Positions 52,241 to 61,504 of a stretch of 64,000 nucleotides of DNA are shown here, piece by piece. The translations under genes and the position numbers were made by a program. Where the stretch lies: contig NZ_MJBI02000003.1 in NCBI RefSeq assembly GCF_002742385.2, forward strand, positions 186,001-250,000, in the 5' to 3' direction. This DNA comes from Macrococcoides goetzii. GTDB lineage: Bacteria > Bacillota > Bacilli > Staphylococcales > Staphylococcaceae. The notes beneath the pieces were generated by a model. That model had not been told where the DNA came from and did no database searches. It saw only the letters and a program-made list of their open reading frames with translations. Each line of letters begins with the position of its first letter. Position 1 is the stretch's first letter.

Positions 52241-52653
52241 TATAAATCTCCTCTTTTGATATGTATAATCTGAATACATATTATATCCATGAGAATAATA
52301 TTACTTTAATTAGAGTAAATGTACAATGATAAAGTATATAATTTAAAAATTTATAAAAAAATATCATACAATATTAAATAACGAAAATAATATAGATTAA
52401 TATATTAGATTATTTTTCATCTTTTCCGGATTCTCCAACTATCCGGAAATGTTGGACTAGATTTTATGTTTATTCCCTTCATCTTTTCTGGATTCTCCAA
52501 CTATCCGGAAATGTTGGACTATTTTTTATGCTTATGCTTTTCACCTTTTCCGGATTCTCTTAGTATCCGGAAATGTTGGACTAGATTTTATGTTTATTCC
52601 CTTCATCTTTTCCGGATTCTCTTAGTATCCGGAAAAGATGAAACGTTAAAATC
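52241..52653. other. Intergenic region dominated by family C repeats
   Basis: About 410 bases. The left part (52241-52417) is AT-rich with the CAP promoter; the right part (52418-52642) is the tandem hairpin array. No gene seen. Confidence 0.7.
52418..52642. repeat. Four tandem 62-bp hairpin units (family C)
   Basis: Units begin at 52418, 52480, 52542 and 52604, exactly 62 bp apart. Each opens CATCTTTTCCGGAT (with variants) and forms TCCGGAT/ATCCGGA. In units 1 to 3 the right arm continues AAATGTTGGACTA, and in units 1 and 2 this can pair instead with the loop (TCCAAC/GTTGGA). The last unit is a complete palindrome ending AAAAGATG. It is the 3' side of the NERD gene. Arms match the single terminator at 26711. 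Confidence 0.92.
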
Positions 52654-53556
52654 CTAAAAATCATATTCAATATAACAAGTTGATCTTGCTTCACCTACTT
52701 TTTGATAGTGCTTCGATAAAAAATATCGTATCGTCCTTTCATTTAAACCTGTCCATTTGGCAATTTCAGTCGTTTTAGCCCTTCCTTTCTTTATCGCTGC
52801 AATGGCATCAAATGTTCTTATCATCACTTCTTTATTCTTCTCTTTATGACCACAACTGCAAATAAAATATTGTTTCTTAAACTTATGAATCATCCCAAGC
52901 TTTCCACATTTACAGCATTTTATCCCCGGTTTCATCTGATCAAAATCATAGTAATATATCTCCTCATGTTCAGAATCATTTTTATGCTGTTCGACCAATA
53001 TATTTGCAAAACGCTGCATCTCTGAATTAATATGCTGATAACGCTTAAGATGATTCACTATTTTATGTACATCAAAATGAAAATTTATATCTTTACTTCC
53101 CGGAAAATTCCTTAAATCCAATGTATCATTGATAAATATGATCTTACTAATTACATTAAAGTGAAAACCATTCTCCTTAACGATTTGTTTCAATTTCTTA
53201 TGTCCCTTCATTAATGAAGAAACAAGATCTTTTTCCACATATCCATTCTCACTCGTAAATATGCCATCTTCATAATCATATCGGCCACTAAAGTTCTTCA
53301 CATCAAAATGAAATACAGTATCTTCAGTTATAACGATAAAGTCATATTGTATTTCACCAGGCATTTCTATTCTGATATCCCATAAGATAATAATATTTTC
53401 TATATCGCTTATTAGATGAAGAAACTTTTCTTCACCTTCTAATCCTTTCCTATAATGTGATAATGCCAGGTAGTCTCTTTTCTTAAAGAATAAGCGCTGA
53501 TCAACTTCTAATAAATATGATATATACCTCGATGGATGATGTGACTTGAGTAACAT
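52654..53556 (-). CDS. NERD nuclease-like domain with zinc ribbon and HTH
   Basis: A 300-residue protein with three parts. Residues 35-150 are a NERD domain (GLEGEEKFLHLI; YDFIVITEDTVFHFDVKNFS, with the PD-(D/E)xK-like Asp and DVK). A zinc ribbon follows (CCKCGKLG, near 215, and CSCGHKEKN). The C-terminus is a winged or helix-turn-helix domain (TTEIAKWTGLNERTIRYFLS). It is a putative DNA-processing nuclease or regulator; its partner is unknown. Monocistronic, ribosome site AAGGAGGG. The 3' end carries the family C repeats. Confidence 0.82.
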   Translation of the reverse strand: MLLKSHHPSRYISYLLEVDQRLFFKKRDYLALSHYRKGLEGEEKFLHLISDIENIIILWDIRIEMPGEIQYDFIVITEDTVFHFDVKNFSGRYDYEDGIFTSENGYVEKDLVSSLMKGHKKLKQIVKENGFHFNVISKIIFINDTLDLRNFPGSKDINFHFDVHKIVNHLKRYQHINSEMQRFANILVEQHKNDSEHEEIYYYDFDQMKPGIKCCKCGKLGMIHKFKKQYFICSCGHKEKNKEVMIRTFDAIAAIKKGRAKTTEIAKWTGLNERTIRYFLSKHYQKVGEARSTCYIEYDF

Positions 53557-53669
53557 TTTAAGCCCTCCTTTCGCTCATCATATAAAGGAAAGAAATTGTG
53601 TGCAAATTGCAGCAATTCAATAATTGTGCATCTTTCAACGCAGAAAATGAATTTTGGAACAAATTAAAA

Positions 53670-53702
53670 AAGAAACTGCAGCACTTTCGTTGCAGTTTCT
53701 TA
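53670..53702 (-). terminator. Terminator of the adh gene
   Basis: AAGAAACTGCA/TGCAGTTTCTT around GCACTTTCGT. On the minus strand it is followed by TTTTTTAATTTG. Confidence 0.85.
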
Positions 53703-53726
53703 AAATTAGCATTTCATTCAAATTTT

Positions 53727-54755
53727 TTAATGGCTACATTGTTTATGCATATCAATAACCATACGACCTTGTATTTTACCGTCATGCATTTCTTTAAATA
53801 CATCGTTCACTTCATGTAGACAACGTGTTTCAACAATCGGTACAACTTTACCTTCTGCACCGAATTCAAATGCTTCACGTAAATCTTCACGTGTTCCTAC
53901 TAAAGAACCAACGATTTCAATACCGTCTAATACAGTTTTTACGATTGCTAAATCCATTGTTTCTGGAGGTAAACCAACACACACTACTTTACCAGCTGCA
54001 CGTACACCATTGACTGCCTGATTGAACGCTACTTTAGAAACAGCTGTAACAACTGCTGAATGAGCCCCACCAACTTCATTTTGAATCCATTCACCGGCAT
54101 CACCATTTGTAGGATTAAAAGTTAAGTCTGCGCCAACTTCTTTCGCTAATAGCAATTTATCATCATTAATATCAATCGCGATTACTTTGGCATTAAATAC
54201 ATTTTTCGCATATTGAATCGCTAAGTTTCCAAGTCCACCACAACCGTAGATTGCAATCCATTGCCCTGGTTTAATGTCAGCTACTTTAATCGCTTTATAA
54301 CAAGTAACACCTGCACACGTAATACTAGAAGCTTGAGCAGGATCTAATCCTTCCGGTACTTTTACTGCATAGTCAGCTTTAACGATACATTGTTCTGCCA
54401 TCGCTCCATCTACTGAATATCCGGCATTCTTCACTTCTCGACAGAATGTTTCTTTACCGTTGACACAATACTCACAATGTCCGCATCCTTCATAGAACCA
54501 GGCAATCGATACTCGGTCCCCCACTTTAATACTTGTTACATCAGGCGCTACTTCCTTTACAATACCGATACCTTCATGACCCACTACCGTACCAGTAACA
54601 TCACCAAAATCACCTGCTGCTACGTGTAAATCCGTATGACATACACCACAATATTCAACATCTACTAATGCTTCGCCTGCTTTAATCGGACGTAATTCTT
54701 TTTCTACAACATCTACATATCCCTTATTTTCTTTGCTGACTACTGCTGCTTTCAT
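53727..54755 (-). CDS. adhP: Zinc-dependent alcohol dehydrogenase
   Basis: A 342-residue medium-chain dehydrogenase. The zinc-ligand block is [14 protein letters not shown] (Cys near 37), GHEGIGIV near 60, the structural zinc cysteines [15 protein letters not shown] (about 89-103), and the NAD-binding [15 protein letters not shown] near 170. It converts ethanol and acetaldehyde using NAD. ATG 54755 follows AGGAGTGATTTCA. The upstream region has a partly conserved Rex-type site, consistent with redox control. Confidence 0.92.
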   Translation of the reverse strand: MKAAVVSKENKGYVDVVEKELRPIKAGEALVDVEYCGVCHTDLHVAAGDFGDVTGTVVGHEGIGIVKEVAPDVTSIKVGDRVSIAWFYEGCGHCEYCVNGKETFCREVKNAGYSVDGAMAEQCIVKADYAVKVPEGLDPAQASSITCAGVTCYKAIKVADIKPGQWIAIYGCGGLGNLAIQYAKNVFNAKVIAIDINDDKLLLAKEVGADLTFNPTNGDAGEWIQNEVGGAHSAVVTAVSKVAFNQAVNGVRAAGKVVCVGLPPETMDLAIVKTVLDGIEIVGSLVGTREDLREAFEFGAEGKVVPIVETRCLHEVNDVFKEMHDGKIQGRMVIDMHKQCSH

Positions 54756-54818
54756 TGAAATCACTCCTTAAATATATTATTATCTAAGTTCATCATATCA
54801 CTATTTTAATATAGTTGA

Positions 54819-54836
54819 TTGTGATTTAGTGAACAA
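54819..54836. promoter_or_regulatory. Candidate Rex operator of adhP
   Basis: TTGTGATTTAGTGAACAA fits TTGTGA-N6-TCACAA with two mismatches in the right half, 64 bp upstream of the start codon. Rex, the NADH-sensing repressor, controls fermentative alcohol dehydrogenases in staphylococci. Confidence 0.4.
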
Positions 54837-54960
54837 TATGTGAAAGTATATAAGCAATATTAAAGATATATTACTTACAAACAAAATAAAAAGTTTAAAT
54901 AAATTACTTTCTTCTAAAATCATTTCAAGTATGGTAATTTGATGAAAAGGGAGTGAAAAT

Positions 54961-55425
54961 ATGTATAAATTTCAACCAATGACACTTACAGATGCTAAAG
55001 AAATATTAACATGGCAATATGATTCACCTTATGATTTCTACAATATCATTAATACTGATGAAAACCCTGCAGAAATATTGAATAATACAATTCGTACTAA
55101 TCATTTCTATAGTGTGTATCAGCAAAAACTTATCGGACTTATAGAATTACATCACAATAAAAATACCTGTAAACTCGGGCTTGGACTTAAGCCAGAATAT
55201 ACAGGTAAAGGTTATGGTGAAACTTTCGTCAGAGAGGCAATTGCGTTCATTCAAACGACATATCCAGAAACTACTATTATCGAGCTTGCAGTTGCTACTT
55301 TCAATGAACGTGCGATTAAAGTGTATGAACGATGTGGTTTCGAAGCACTCGACTATGAACTTATGGTAGCTCACGGTGTATTACATGAATTTCTGAAGAT
55401 GCGAAAAATATTAAATAACATCTAA
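54961..55425 (+). CDS. GNAT-family N-acetyltransferase (RimJ/RimI type)
   Basis: A 154-residue acetyltransferase: N-terminal MTLTDAKEILTWQYDSPYDF, acetyl-CoA loop KPEYTGKGYGETFVREAI (about 77-94) and the C-terminal NERAIKVYERCGFEAL typical of RimL-type proteins. The start follows AAAGGGAGTG. The 3' end overlaps that of the convergent BASS gene by 15 bases. Substrate unknown. Confidence 0.87.
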   Translation: MYKFQPMTLTDAKEILTWQYDSPYDFYNIINTDENPAEILNNTIRTNHFYSVYQQKLIGLIELHHNKNTCKLGLGLKPEYTGKGYGETFVREAIAFIQTTYPETTIIELAVATFNERAIKVYERCGFEALDYELMVAHGVLHEFLKMRKILNNI

Positions 55426-56370
55426 ATGATGTTCTTTGATCGGTCTTTTCTTCTCAAGCTGGGTACTCACGATGCTTGCTAAAAGTTGCTGAAAAAACAT
55501 CCCAAATGCAACTGGTAAGGCAACTTTAGGCGGAAAATAAGTTGTCGCAACAATAATTCCAGTAGAAATATTTCGCATGCCACATAAAAATGTAATACTG
55601 ACATGACGTGCATAACTACATTGCATAAAGTGACTCATCACACTGCTAATCACATAACCGCTCACTACAACAACGAATACAACCGCAATGATAAAAACTA
55701 ATTCTATCGAGAAATCTTTCATATACGGTGCAATCGCGCCACCATTGACAAAGATAATACCAAACAATGCAAGCCTACTGAAAGGATTTAGGCTGTTACC
55801 AATCTTATCAGGCACTTTGCCATGACTCACTTCATTGATGACAATGGCAACTATTGTTGGAACGACAATCATCAATATGAGATCCATGATTAAGTCATTC
55901 GTATTAATCTTCACAGTTTCACCTGAAACAATATGCATCGTCAAAGGAATGATCACCGGCGCTAAAAATGTATCAAGCAATACAACAGCTAAACCTAATG
56001 GTAAGTCCCCTCGACCAACATTTATCCAGATGATGCTCGTAACACCTGTTGGTACACACATCAACATCACAAAACCAATCACAAGTAAATGATCATCAAA
56101 AATTAGATTGGCAATGAGATAACTTAACACTGGCATAATCAAATGCAGAACAATCATACAAAACAATATGTCTTTCGGTGCTTTGTAGAAAATATTTAAA
56201 TCACTAAATTTCATCTTCATACTGCCGGCAAACGTCATAAAAGCAAATAAATAAGGTACTACTATTAAAAAATGATGCCCAAATTCATCGAAAATGACAC
56301 CTAAAGATAAACTAATTAATGTAAGCAAAGCGATATTTTTCTGTAAAAATTTATTCATTAAAGCAATCAA
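55411..56370 (-). CDS. Bile acid:sodium symporter (BASS) family transporter
   Basis: A 319-residue protein with nine to ten helices of the BASS/ArsB-like group: GSMKMKFSDLNIFYKAP (about 52-68), MLMCVPTGVTSIIWINVGRG (near 105), and FLCGMRNISTGIIVATTYFP near the C-terminus. It probably takes up an organic anion with sodium; the real substrate in Gram-positives is often pantoate-like or unknown. The best start is TTG 56370, seven bases after AGGAG; an ATG 12 codons upstream has no ribosome site. Confidence 0.85.
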   Translation of the reverse strand: MIALMNKFLQKNIALLTLISLSLGVIFDEFGHHFLIVVPYLFAFMTFAGSMKMKFSDLNIFYKAPKDILFCMIVLHLIMPVLSYLIANLIFDDHLLVIGFVMLMCVPTGVTSIIWINVGRGDLPLGLAVVLLDTFLAPVIIPLTMHIVSGETVKINTNDLIMDLILMIVVPTIVAIVINEVSHGKVPDKIGNSLNPFSRLALFGIIFVNGGAIAPYMKDFSIELVFIIAVVFVVVVSGYVISSVMSHFMQCSYARHVSITFLCGMRNISTGIIVATTYFPPKVALPVAFGMFFQQLLASIVSTQLEKKRPIKEHHLDVI

Positions 56371-56466
56371 CGATCTTCTCCTAAAATATTTTTTATTATC
56401 TATCATTTATTATAAAAATCTGGGTATGATAAAAATGTAGCACAATATATAAATGAGCTGATAAAT

Positions 56467-56709
56467 ATGGTAACATTCGAATACATCTTCTATATTGTTC
56501 TTTGCATTATCGGCAACATAATATTTATTAATATCTTTAGAAAATTTATTCGATTTATGAATGACAAACATATTCATTCAAATAATACAATATTTGATGG
56601 TTCTGCTAGTGCTTTATCTTAATCAAACGCCATTGATAACGACTGCAATGATTCATCTTTATTCGACGCTGGATATGAATCATGCGGAGGAGATGGTGGT
56701 GGGTACTAA
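56467..56709 (+). pseudogene. Small membrane protein interrupted by an in-frame stop
   Basis: ATG 56467 opens a frame with one transmembrane helix (YIFYIVLCIIGNIIFINIF) and a basic segment. It stops at TAA 56620-56622 after 51 codons. Without that stop, the same frame goes on for 28 codons (SNAIDNDCNDSSLFDAGYES then CGGDGGGY) to TAA 56707-56709: an 80-residue protein with one helix and an acidic, Cys/Gly-rich tail, as in a widespread group of small membrane proteins. A point mutation, for example CAA to TAA, would explain it. A terminator follows. Confidence 0.7.
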
Positions 56710-56725
56710 AATCATCAACATTAGT

Positions 56726-56757
56726 ATAAGGCAATGCCAAATCTGACATTGCCTTAT
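56726..56757 (+). terminator. Terminator of the small membrane protein gene
   Basis: ATAAGGCAATG/CATTGCCTTAT with a CCAAATCTGA loop, then CTTTATTTATTTC. It also faces the mqo stop. Confidence 0.85.
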
Positions 56758-56763
56758 CTTTAT

Positions 56764-58254
56764 TTATTTCTCTTTTAAACCTAAAGTTTTTGCAGTGTTT
56801 GCATTAATTTCTTCAAATAGATCTTTGTGCTCTGCTAATTTCAAGCCATAGGATGGAATCATCTTCTTAATTTGAGGTTCCCATTCAGGTATTCTATCTT
56901 TAAAGCATTTTTCGATCACTTGTAACATAACATATACCGCAGTAGAAGCACCAGGAGAAGCACCAAGTAAGGCTGCAACACTGCCATCTTCAGCAGTAAT
57001 CACTTCAGTACCAAATTGTAGTGTACCTTTACCACCATCTTCAGTTTCTTTAATGACTTGCACACGTTGACCAGCAACAACGATTTCCCAATCTTTCGAT
57101 TCTGCATTTGGAACAAATTCACGTAACTCTTCCATACGTTGTTCATGTGTTTGTAATACTTGAGAGATTAAGTATTGTGTTAATTTCATCTCTTTACCAC
57201 CAGCTGACAACATGTTTGTTATGTTTCCTGGATTTACTGATGCTAATAAATCTGTATATTTACCCGTCTTTAAGAACTTTGGACTAAATCCAGCGAATGG
57301 TCCAAATAATAACCCGCGTTCACCATCGATATAACGCGTATCTAAATGAGGCACTGACATCGGTGGCGCACCAACTTTAGCTTTACCATATACTTTGGCT
57401 AAATGTTGTTCTACGACTTCCTGATTCTTACACACTAAGAATAAACCACTTACCGGGAATCCACCAACGCCACGAGCTTCAGGAATCTTTGTCTTTTGTA
57501 ATAATGGTAATGAATGACCACCTGCACCGATAAAGACAAATTTAGCATTGTGGATTTCTGTTTGTTTACTATTTTGATCATATACTTTTACATTCCAGCT
57601 GCCATCTTCAGCACGCTTAATGTCTTTTACTGTATGTTCGTAGTGTGTCACTGCACCATCAAATGATTTCATCACATCAAATAAATCTTGTGTTAATGCA
57701 CCGAAGTTTACATCACTTCCTGCTGCCATACGTGTGATAGCAATACGCTCACTCGGATCGCGACCTTCCATCATTAAGGGCACCCATTCACGCATCTTAT
57801 CATGATCTTCAGTTAACTCCATACCTTGGAATAATGGATTATCTTTAAAAGCTGCTAAACGATTCTTTAAGAAACGAATATCGTCTTCACCTTCTACAAA
57901 ACTTAAATGCGGTACCGACATAATGAAGTCCTGAGGATTCTTTATTTTACCTTCATTCACTAAATAAGACCAGAATTGTTTAGATAGTTGAAACTGCTCA
58001 TTAACATTCACAGCTTTATCGATATTGATATTCTTATCTTTATCTTCAGTCGTATAGTTTAATTCACACAATGCAGAGTGACCAGTCCCTGCGTTATTCC
58101 ATACGTTCGAACTTTCCAAACCAGGTGCTGAAAGTTTTTCAAATACTTTAATATTAATTGCCGGATCAAGTTCTTTAAGTAATACACCTAAAGTCGCACT
58201 CATAATCCCACCACCGATTAATATTACGTCAGTTTGTTTAAATACTTTTTTCAT
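56764..58254 (-). CDS. mqo: Malate:quinone oxidoreductase
   Basis: A 496-residue FAD-dependent, membrane-associated enzyme that oxidises malate to oxaloacetate and passes electrons to quinone. The FAD-binding [18 protein letters not shown] is near residue 12, [20 protein letters not shown] follows at about 45, and [15 protein letters not shown] and [20 protein letters not shown] are typical of Mqo. ATG 58254 follows GGGGGATAT; a longer in-frame frame upstream is rejected. Confidence 0.95.
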   Translation of the reverse strand: MKKVFKQTDVILIGGGIMSATLGVLLKELDPAINIKVFEKLSAPGLESSNVWNNAGTGHSALCELNYTTEDKDKNINIDKAVNVNEQFQLSKQFWSYLVNEGKIKNPQDFIMSVPHLSFVEGEDDIRFLKNRLAAFKDNPLFQGMELTEDHDKMREWVPLMMEGRDPSERIAITRMAAGSDVNFGALTQDLFDVMKSFDGAVTHYEHTVKDIKRAEDGSWNVKVYDQNSKQTEIHNAKFVFIGAGGHSLPLLQKTKIPEARGVGGFPVSGLFLVCKNQEVVEQHLAKVYGKAKVGAPPMSVPHLDTRYIDGERGLLFGPFAGFSPKFLKTGKYTDLLASVNPGNITNMLSAGGKEMKLTQYLISQVLQTHEQRMEELREFVPNAESKDWEIVVAGQRVQVIKETEDGGKGTLQFGTEVITAEDGSVAALLGASPGASTAVYVMLQVIEKCFKDRIPEWEPQIKKMIPSYGLKLAEHKDLFEEINANTAKTLGLKEK

Positions 58255-58407
58255 TTTATATCCCCCAACACATCTATAATATATTTCCATTATAGACCTT
58301 TTTTCATCATTTGTAATACTAGTATAATGAAAATCCAAAAATATTGTAACCGTATTCATTATTTTATTATTATTTCTTCAAATATTATATGTTTGAACCC
58401 TTAAAAA

Positions 58408-58432
58408 AAGACCTCAATCAATGAGGTCTTCA
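58408..58432 (-). terminator. Terminator of norB
   Basis: AAGACCTCA/TGAGGTCTT around ATCAA, followed on the minus strand by TTTTTTAAGG. Confidence 0.88.
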
Positions 58433-58436
58433 AAAA

Positions 58437-59816
58437 TTATATCTTCTTTCTTAAATCGTCTTTAGGAACTGTAATTTGAATCGCAACAAAAGAAATGATA
58501 GCCATTACTGCATTAGCGAGTATTCCGATCATCGCACTCGTTTCTAACCCAAACTTCATACAGAAACTATAGATTGCCATACTAATCGCGATACCAAATG
58601 CGCCACCTAAAGCTGACGCCATCTTATAAATACCTGAAGCAACCCCTACTTTTTCTTCTGGAGCTGTTGCAACTGCTGTATCAGTAGAAGGTGTCGCATA
58701 AAGACCGAGCCCTAAACCAAATAAACCAAAGCCTATTACACAGCTTATGATATATATATTCTCCGGTAAGAATGTAAGTGAAATCATCACGATACCAACA
58801 AATACTATTGCAGAACCAAGTAACATCGGTTTTTTAGCACCCATCTTCTGTAATAACTTCTCACCCACGATAATCATCGACAATACTGTTACCACATATA
58901 AAATTGAAAGCATACCAGTCTTACTTGAAGAAAAGCCTAAACCTTCCTGAATATATGTATTCGCAACAATCAATGTGCCTGCAACTGCATTTAATAAAAA
59001 GTTTGAAATAACAGCGCCTAAATATGGTTTATTCTTAAATAAATGAAAATCGATCAACGGATTGATTTGACGTTTCTCAATCATTATAAATGCAATAAAG
59101 CTCACGATACTTAAAATAATCAGTCCAATAAATAGAGGTGATGTAACACCAAGCGTACCCCCTTGAGTAATCACGATGTTTAAACTTAACAATAGAACGA
59201 TTAACGTGATTAAACCAATTAAATCAAACTTCATATCGTTCGGTTCATCAGATTTTGTTTCCGGTGTACCATGAATTAAAATCATCGCAATAATTGAGAA
59301 GATAATAGAAATGATAAATATCCATTCCCAGCCAAAGTTCTTAGCAATCATTCCACCAAAGAAAGAACATAAACCAGAACCACCCCAAGAACCAAATGAC
59401 CAGTAACTCAGCGCTCTTTGACGATCTTTATCATCATAATATGCCTTAATAATAGACAACGTTGCCGGCATGATACATGCAGCAGAAATACCTTGAATAA
59501 TACGACCAATTAATAGAAAAGCTGTCATATGTGTTGCAATCATGATAAATGATCCAATGATACTTAATATTAAACCAATCTGCGTCATCTTTACGCGACC
59601 GACTTTATCCGCTAAGCCTCCTGCACCAACGACAAGCATCCCAGAAAATAATGCTGTTAAACTGACAGCAATATTTATAACATCAAGCGTACTGTTAAAA
59701 TGATGCTTCAAATCTAAAACGACAATAACAAGTGACTGGGCAAATAACCAATATGTTAATATACCAAGTACGATACCTAAAACTAATTTATTACCACCCT
59801 TATAAGGTGTATCCAT
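58437..59816 (-). CDS. norB: NorB-like quinolone/multidrug efflux transporter
   Basis: A 459-residue, 14-helix MFS transporter whose N-terminal half closely follows staphylococcal NorB: LVLGIVLGILTYWLFAQSLV, then NIAVSLTALFSGMLVVGAGG and LADKVGRVKM. Exports quinolones and other compounds with proton exchange in S. aureus; substrate here is by resemblance. The helix-5 motif C is replaced by SWGGSGLCSFFGGMIA, as in NorB. Monocistronic with its own terminator; ribosome site GGGAGT. Third DHA2-type pump in the window. Confidence 0.9.
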   Translation of the reverse strand: MDTPYKGGNKLVLGIVLGILTYWLFAQSLVIVVLDLKHHFNSTLDVINIAVSLTALFSGMLVVGAGGLADKVGRVKMTQIGLILSIIGSFIMIATHMTAFLLIGRIIQGISAACIMPATLSIIKAYYDDKDRQRALSYWSFGSWGGSGLCSFFGGMIAKNFGWEWIFIISIIFSIIAMILIHGTPETKSDEPNDMKFDLIGLITLIVLLLSLNIVITQGGTLGVTSPLFIGLIILSIVSFIAFIMIEKRQINPLIDFHLFKNKPYLGAVISNFLLNAVAGTLIVANTYIQEGLGFSSSKTGMLSILYVVTVLSMIIVGEKLLQKMGAKKPMLLGSAIVFVGIVMISLTFLPENIYIISCVIGFGLFGLGLGLYATPSTDTAVATAPEEKVGVASGIYKMASALGGAFGIAISMAIYSFCMKFGLETSAMIGILANAVMAIISFVAIQITVPKDDLRKKI

Positions 59817-60039
59817 GCGAAAGACTCCCTTTTTACTTTTTATACAGTTAATTTATACCCACATTTTTATTATTTTAGCATAATATCATGAAAATTTTTT
59901 CTGAAAATTTAGTTTAAAGGATAATGAAGTCTTATAAAACTTTTATCTATTACAACATATGTTTGAATATATGAAAGAAATAACTTACGATTAAAATAGC
60001 GTAGCATAACGATGTATCAAACTCTGAAAGGAGCAAAAA

Positions 60040-60456
60040 ATGAATCCATTAGAACATATTCAGCAACCGCAACACACAGCATATTACGAAAAAGACATTT
60101 TACTGAACCTAACCTTCACATTTACAACGAACAACCGTATCTTCTTTCCAAACGGCAAACATAAAGATCTGTTCAATCATAACTACAAGTTTGATATCAG
60201 TATTAAAAGCCCAGTTGATGCATATGGACTCGCAATAGACTTCTTTCAAATAGAACGTGACTATAACGAAAAAATTGCACCACTATTAAATGCACCCATC
60301 CTCAACGAATCACTACCAGAAATGAATACAACTGTGGAGAATATCGCTTATTTCATATGGGAACAATTTGAGAATATACTCGATCAAACATCTGCAGTTC
60401 AAGCTTTGACGTTATACGAAACAGAGAATCACAGTGTCACATTAGACAAAAATTAA
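60040..60456 (+). CDS. QueD/PTPS-fold protein lacking zinc ligands and catalytic Cys
   Basis: A 138-residue protein with the 6-pyruvoyl-tetrahydropterin-synthase fold pattern: YKFDISIKSPVDAYGLAIDF (about 48-67), LNESLPEMNTTVENIAYFIW (about 86-105) and LYETENHSVTL. In active QueD/PTPS the strand before this has a His and the HGH pair binding zinc, with a catalytic Cys; here FTTNN and FNHNY stand in those places, so all three His become Asn and the Cys is gone. It may be a non-enzymatic or repurposed member. Ribosome site AAAGGAG. No queuosine genes nearby. Confidence 0.75.
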   Translation: MNPLEHIQQPQHTAYYEKDILLNLTFTFTTNNRIFFPNGKHKDLFNHNYKFDISIKSPVDAYGLAIDFFQIERDYNEKIAPLLNAPILNESLPEMNTTVENIAYFIWEQFENILDQTSAVQALTLYETENHSVTLDKN

Positions 60457-60461
60457 AAAAG

Positions 60462-60495
60462 CACTACGGATATCAAATATTATCCGTAGTACTTT
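60462..60495. terminator. Bidirectional terminator
   Basis: AAAGCACTACGGATA/TATCCGTAGTACTTT with one mismatch and a TCAAATAT loop. Serves the QueD-like gene and the decayed DUF805 gene. Confidence 0.82.
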
Positions 60496-60851
60496 TAAAA
60501 TTATTTGTCGGCAATGCACAATAATATAATAAAAATATAAATCTTAGACCAAAAAATAAAAAAATGATAGGTAATATTATTTCATCTTTAAATAATTTAA
60601 TGTCAGAAAAAAAATATAGTAATCCATAAATCATGAAAACTACTCCAAAAAACATATAAAAAATATTGAAGTATTTATATATTTTTGAGTCTTTTCCTAC
60701 ATCAATCATCCTTCTTTGAATAGCACTATATATAGGTATTAATACTACCGGCATTACTATCATAACAAACAGCAATGTTCCAAGTATGTTGTCTCGAATC
60801 TTTAGAATCAAAGTCAAATGCATGTTTAATAAATCTCAGATAGGATTGCAT
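60473..60851 (-). pseudogene. DUF805 membrane protein with an internal deletion
   Basis: A good start exists at ATG 60851 (GAGGTGAAATGTG) with the DUF805 N-terminus MQSYLRFIKHAFDFDSKDSR then QHTW. After this the frame is lost, while a different frame carries the second half: LLFVMIVMPVVLIPIYSAI, RRMIDVGKDSKIY and CALPTNN. Against the intact paralogue at 60889, about 35 residues covering the first helix are missing. So an out-of-frame deletion of roughly 100 bases has broken the gene. The 116-residue open frame starting at 60823 is only the remnant. Confidence 0.72.
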
Positions 60852-60888
60852 CACATTTCACCTCTATATTAATTAATAAATAATAATA

Positions 60889-61371
60889 TTATTTATTTAA
60901 CTCTTTCAATGAATTATAACCGTTATATCGATTACTAGGCAGTGTGCAATACCACAATATAAAAATGATATAGCTCGAAAATACCATCATCATATAAGCA
61001 TTGAAATGACTTATTTCTAATAGCTTGATATTAAAAAATATTTTTAATAAATAAATTAAAGCCCCAACTAATAATAATATAGAATATAAAAATCTCATAC
61101 TCTTAAACAAAGACGAGTTAATCCCAACATCATTCACTCTTCGCATCGCAGCACTTGCTGTTGGCCAGATAATTATCATAAAACCAACTAAAAATAAAAG
61201 TAGCCAGACTAAAGAAAGAAAGAATTGATTTGCAAATAAAAATGCAAAGATACTAGTATAAACAACTAGTATTACGAACTGTATTAACATGGAAGACCAA
61301 AATTGAAAGCGTGTGTCTCGTTCGTCATTTTCAAAAGTAAGATTCCAAAACCTTCTATATGCTTCTCCCAT
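60889..61371 (-). CDS. DUF805 family membrane protein
   Basis: A 160-residue protein of the DUF805 (YhaH/YhaI) family. N-terminal amphipathic segment MGEAYRRFWNLTFENDERDT and FQFWSS, then four helices, with the conserved AAMRRVNDVGINSSLF in the central loop and WYCTLPSNRYN near the end. The role is not known. ATG 61371 follows AAGAGGTGG. It lies next to a decayed paralogue, so this is a tandem duplication. Confidence 0.82.
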   Translation of the reverse strand: MGEAYRRFWNLTFENDERDTRFQFWSSMLIQFVILVVYTSIFAFLFANQFFLSLVWLLLFLVGFMIIIWPTASAAMRRVNDVGINSSLFKSMRFLYSILLLVGALIYLLKIFFNIKLLEISHFNAYMMMVFSSYIIFILWYCTLPSNRYNGYNSLKELNK

Positions 61372-61504
61372 TTAACCCACCTCTTTTTATTGTATTAACA
61401 ATATTATACAACGCCTAAAAAAAAAGTAAATACAGTTATCAGAAAAGACTGAAAATAATACAGCTAAAAAAAGACGCACTCTCGCACGCCCTTCATCACA
61501 AAAG

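Noticed and set aside
60473-60823. A 116-residue membrane protein as an intact gene
   Set aside because: It starts inside another, better frame with ribosome site and family N-terminus, and lacks the first helix; it is the remnant of a deleted gene.
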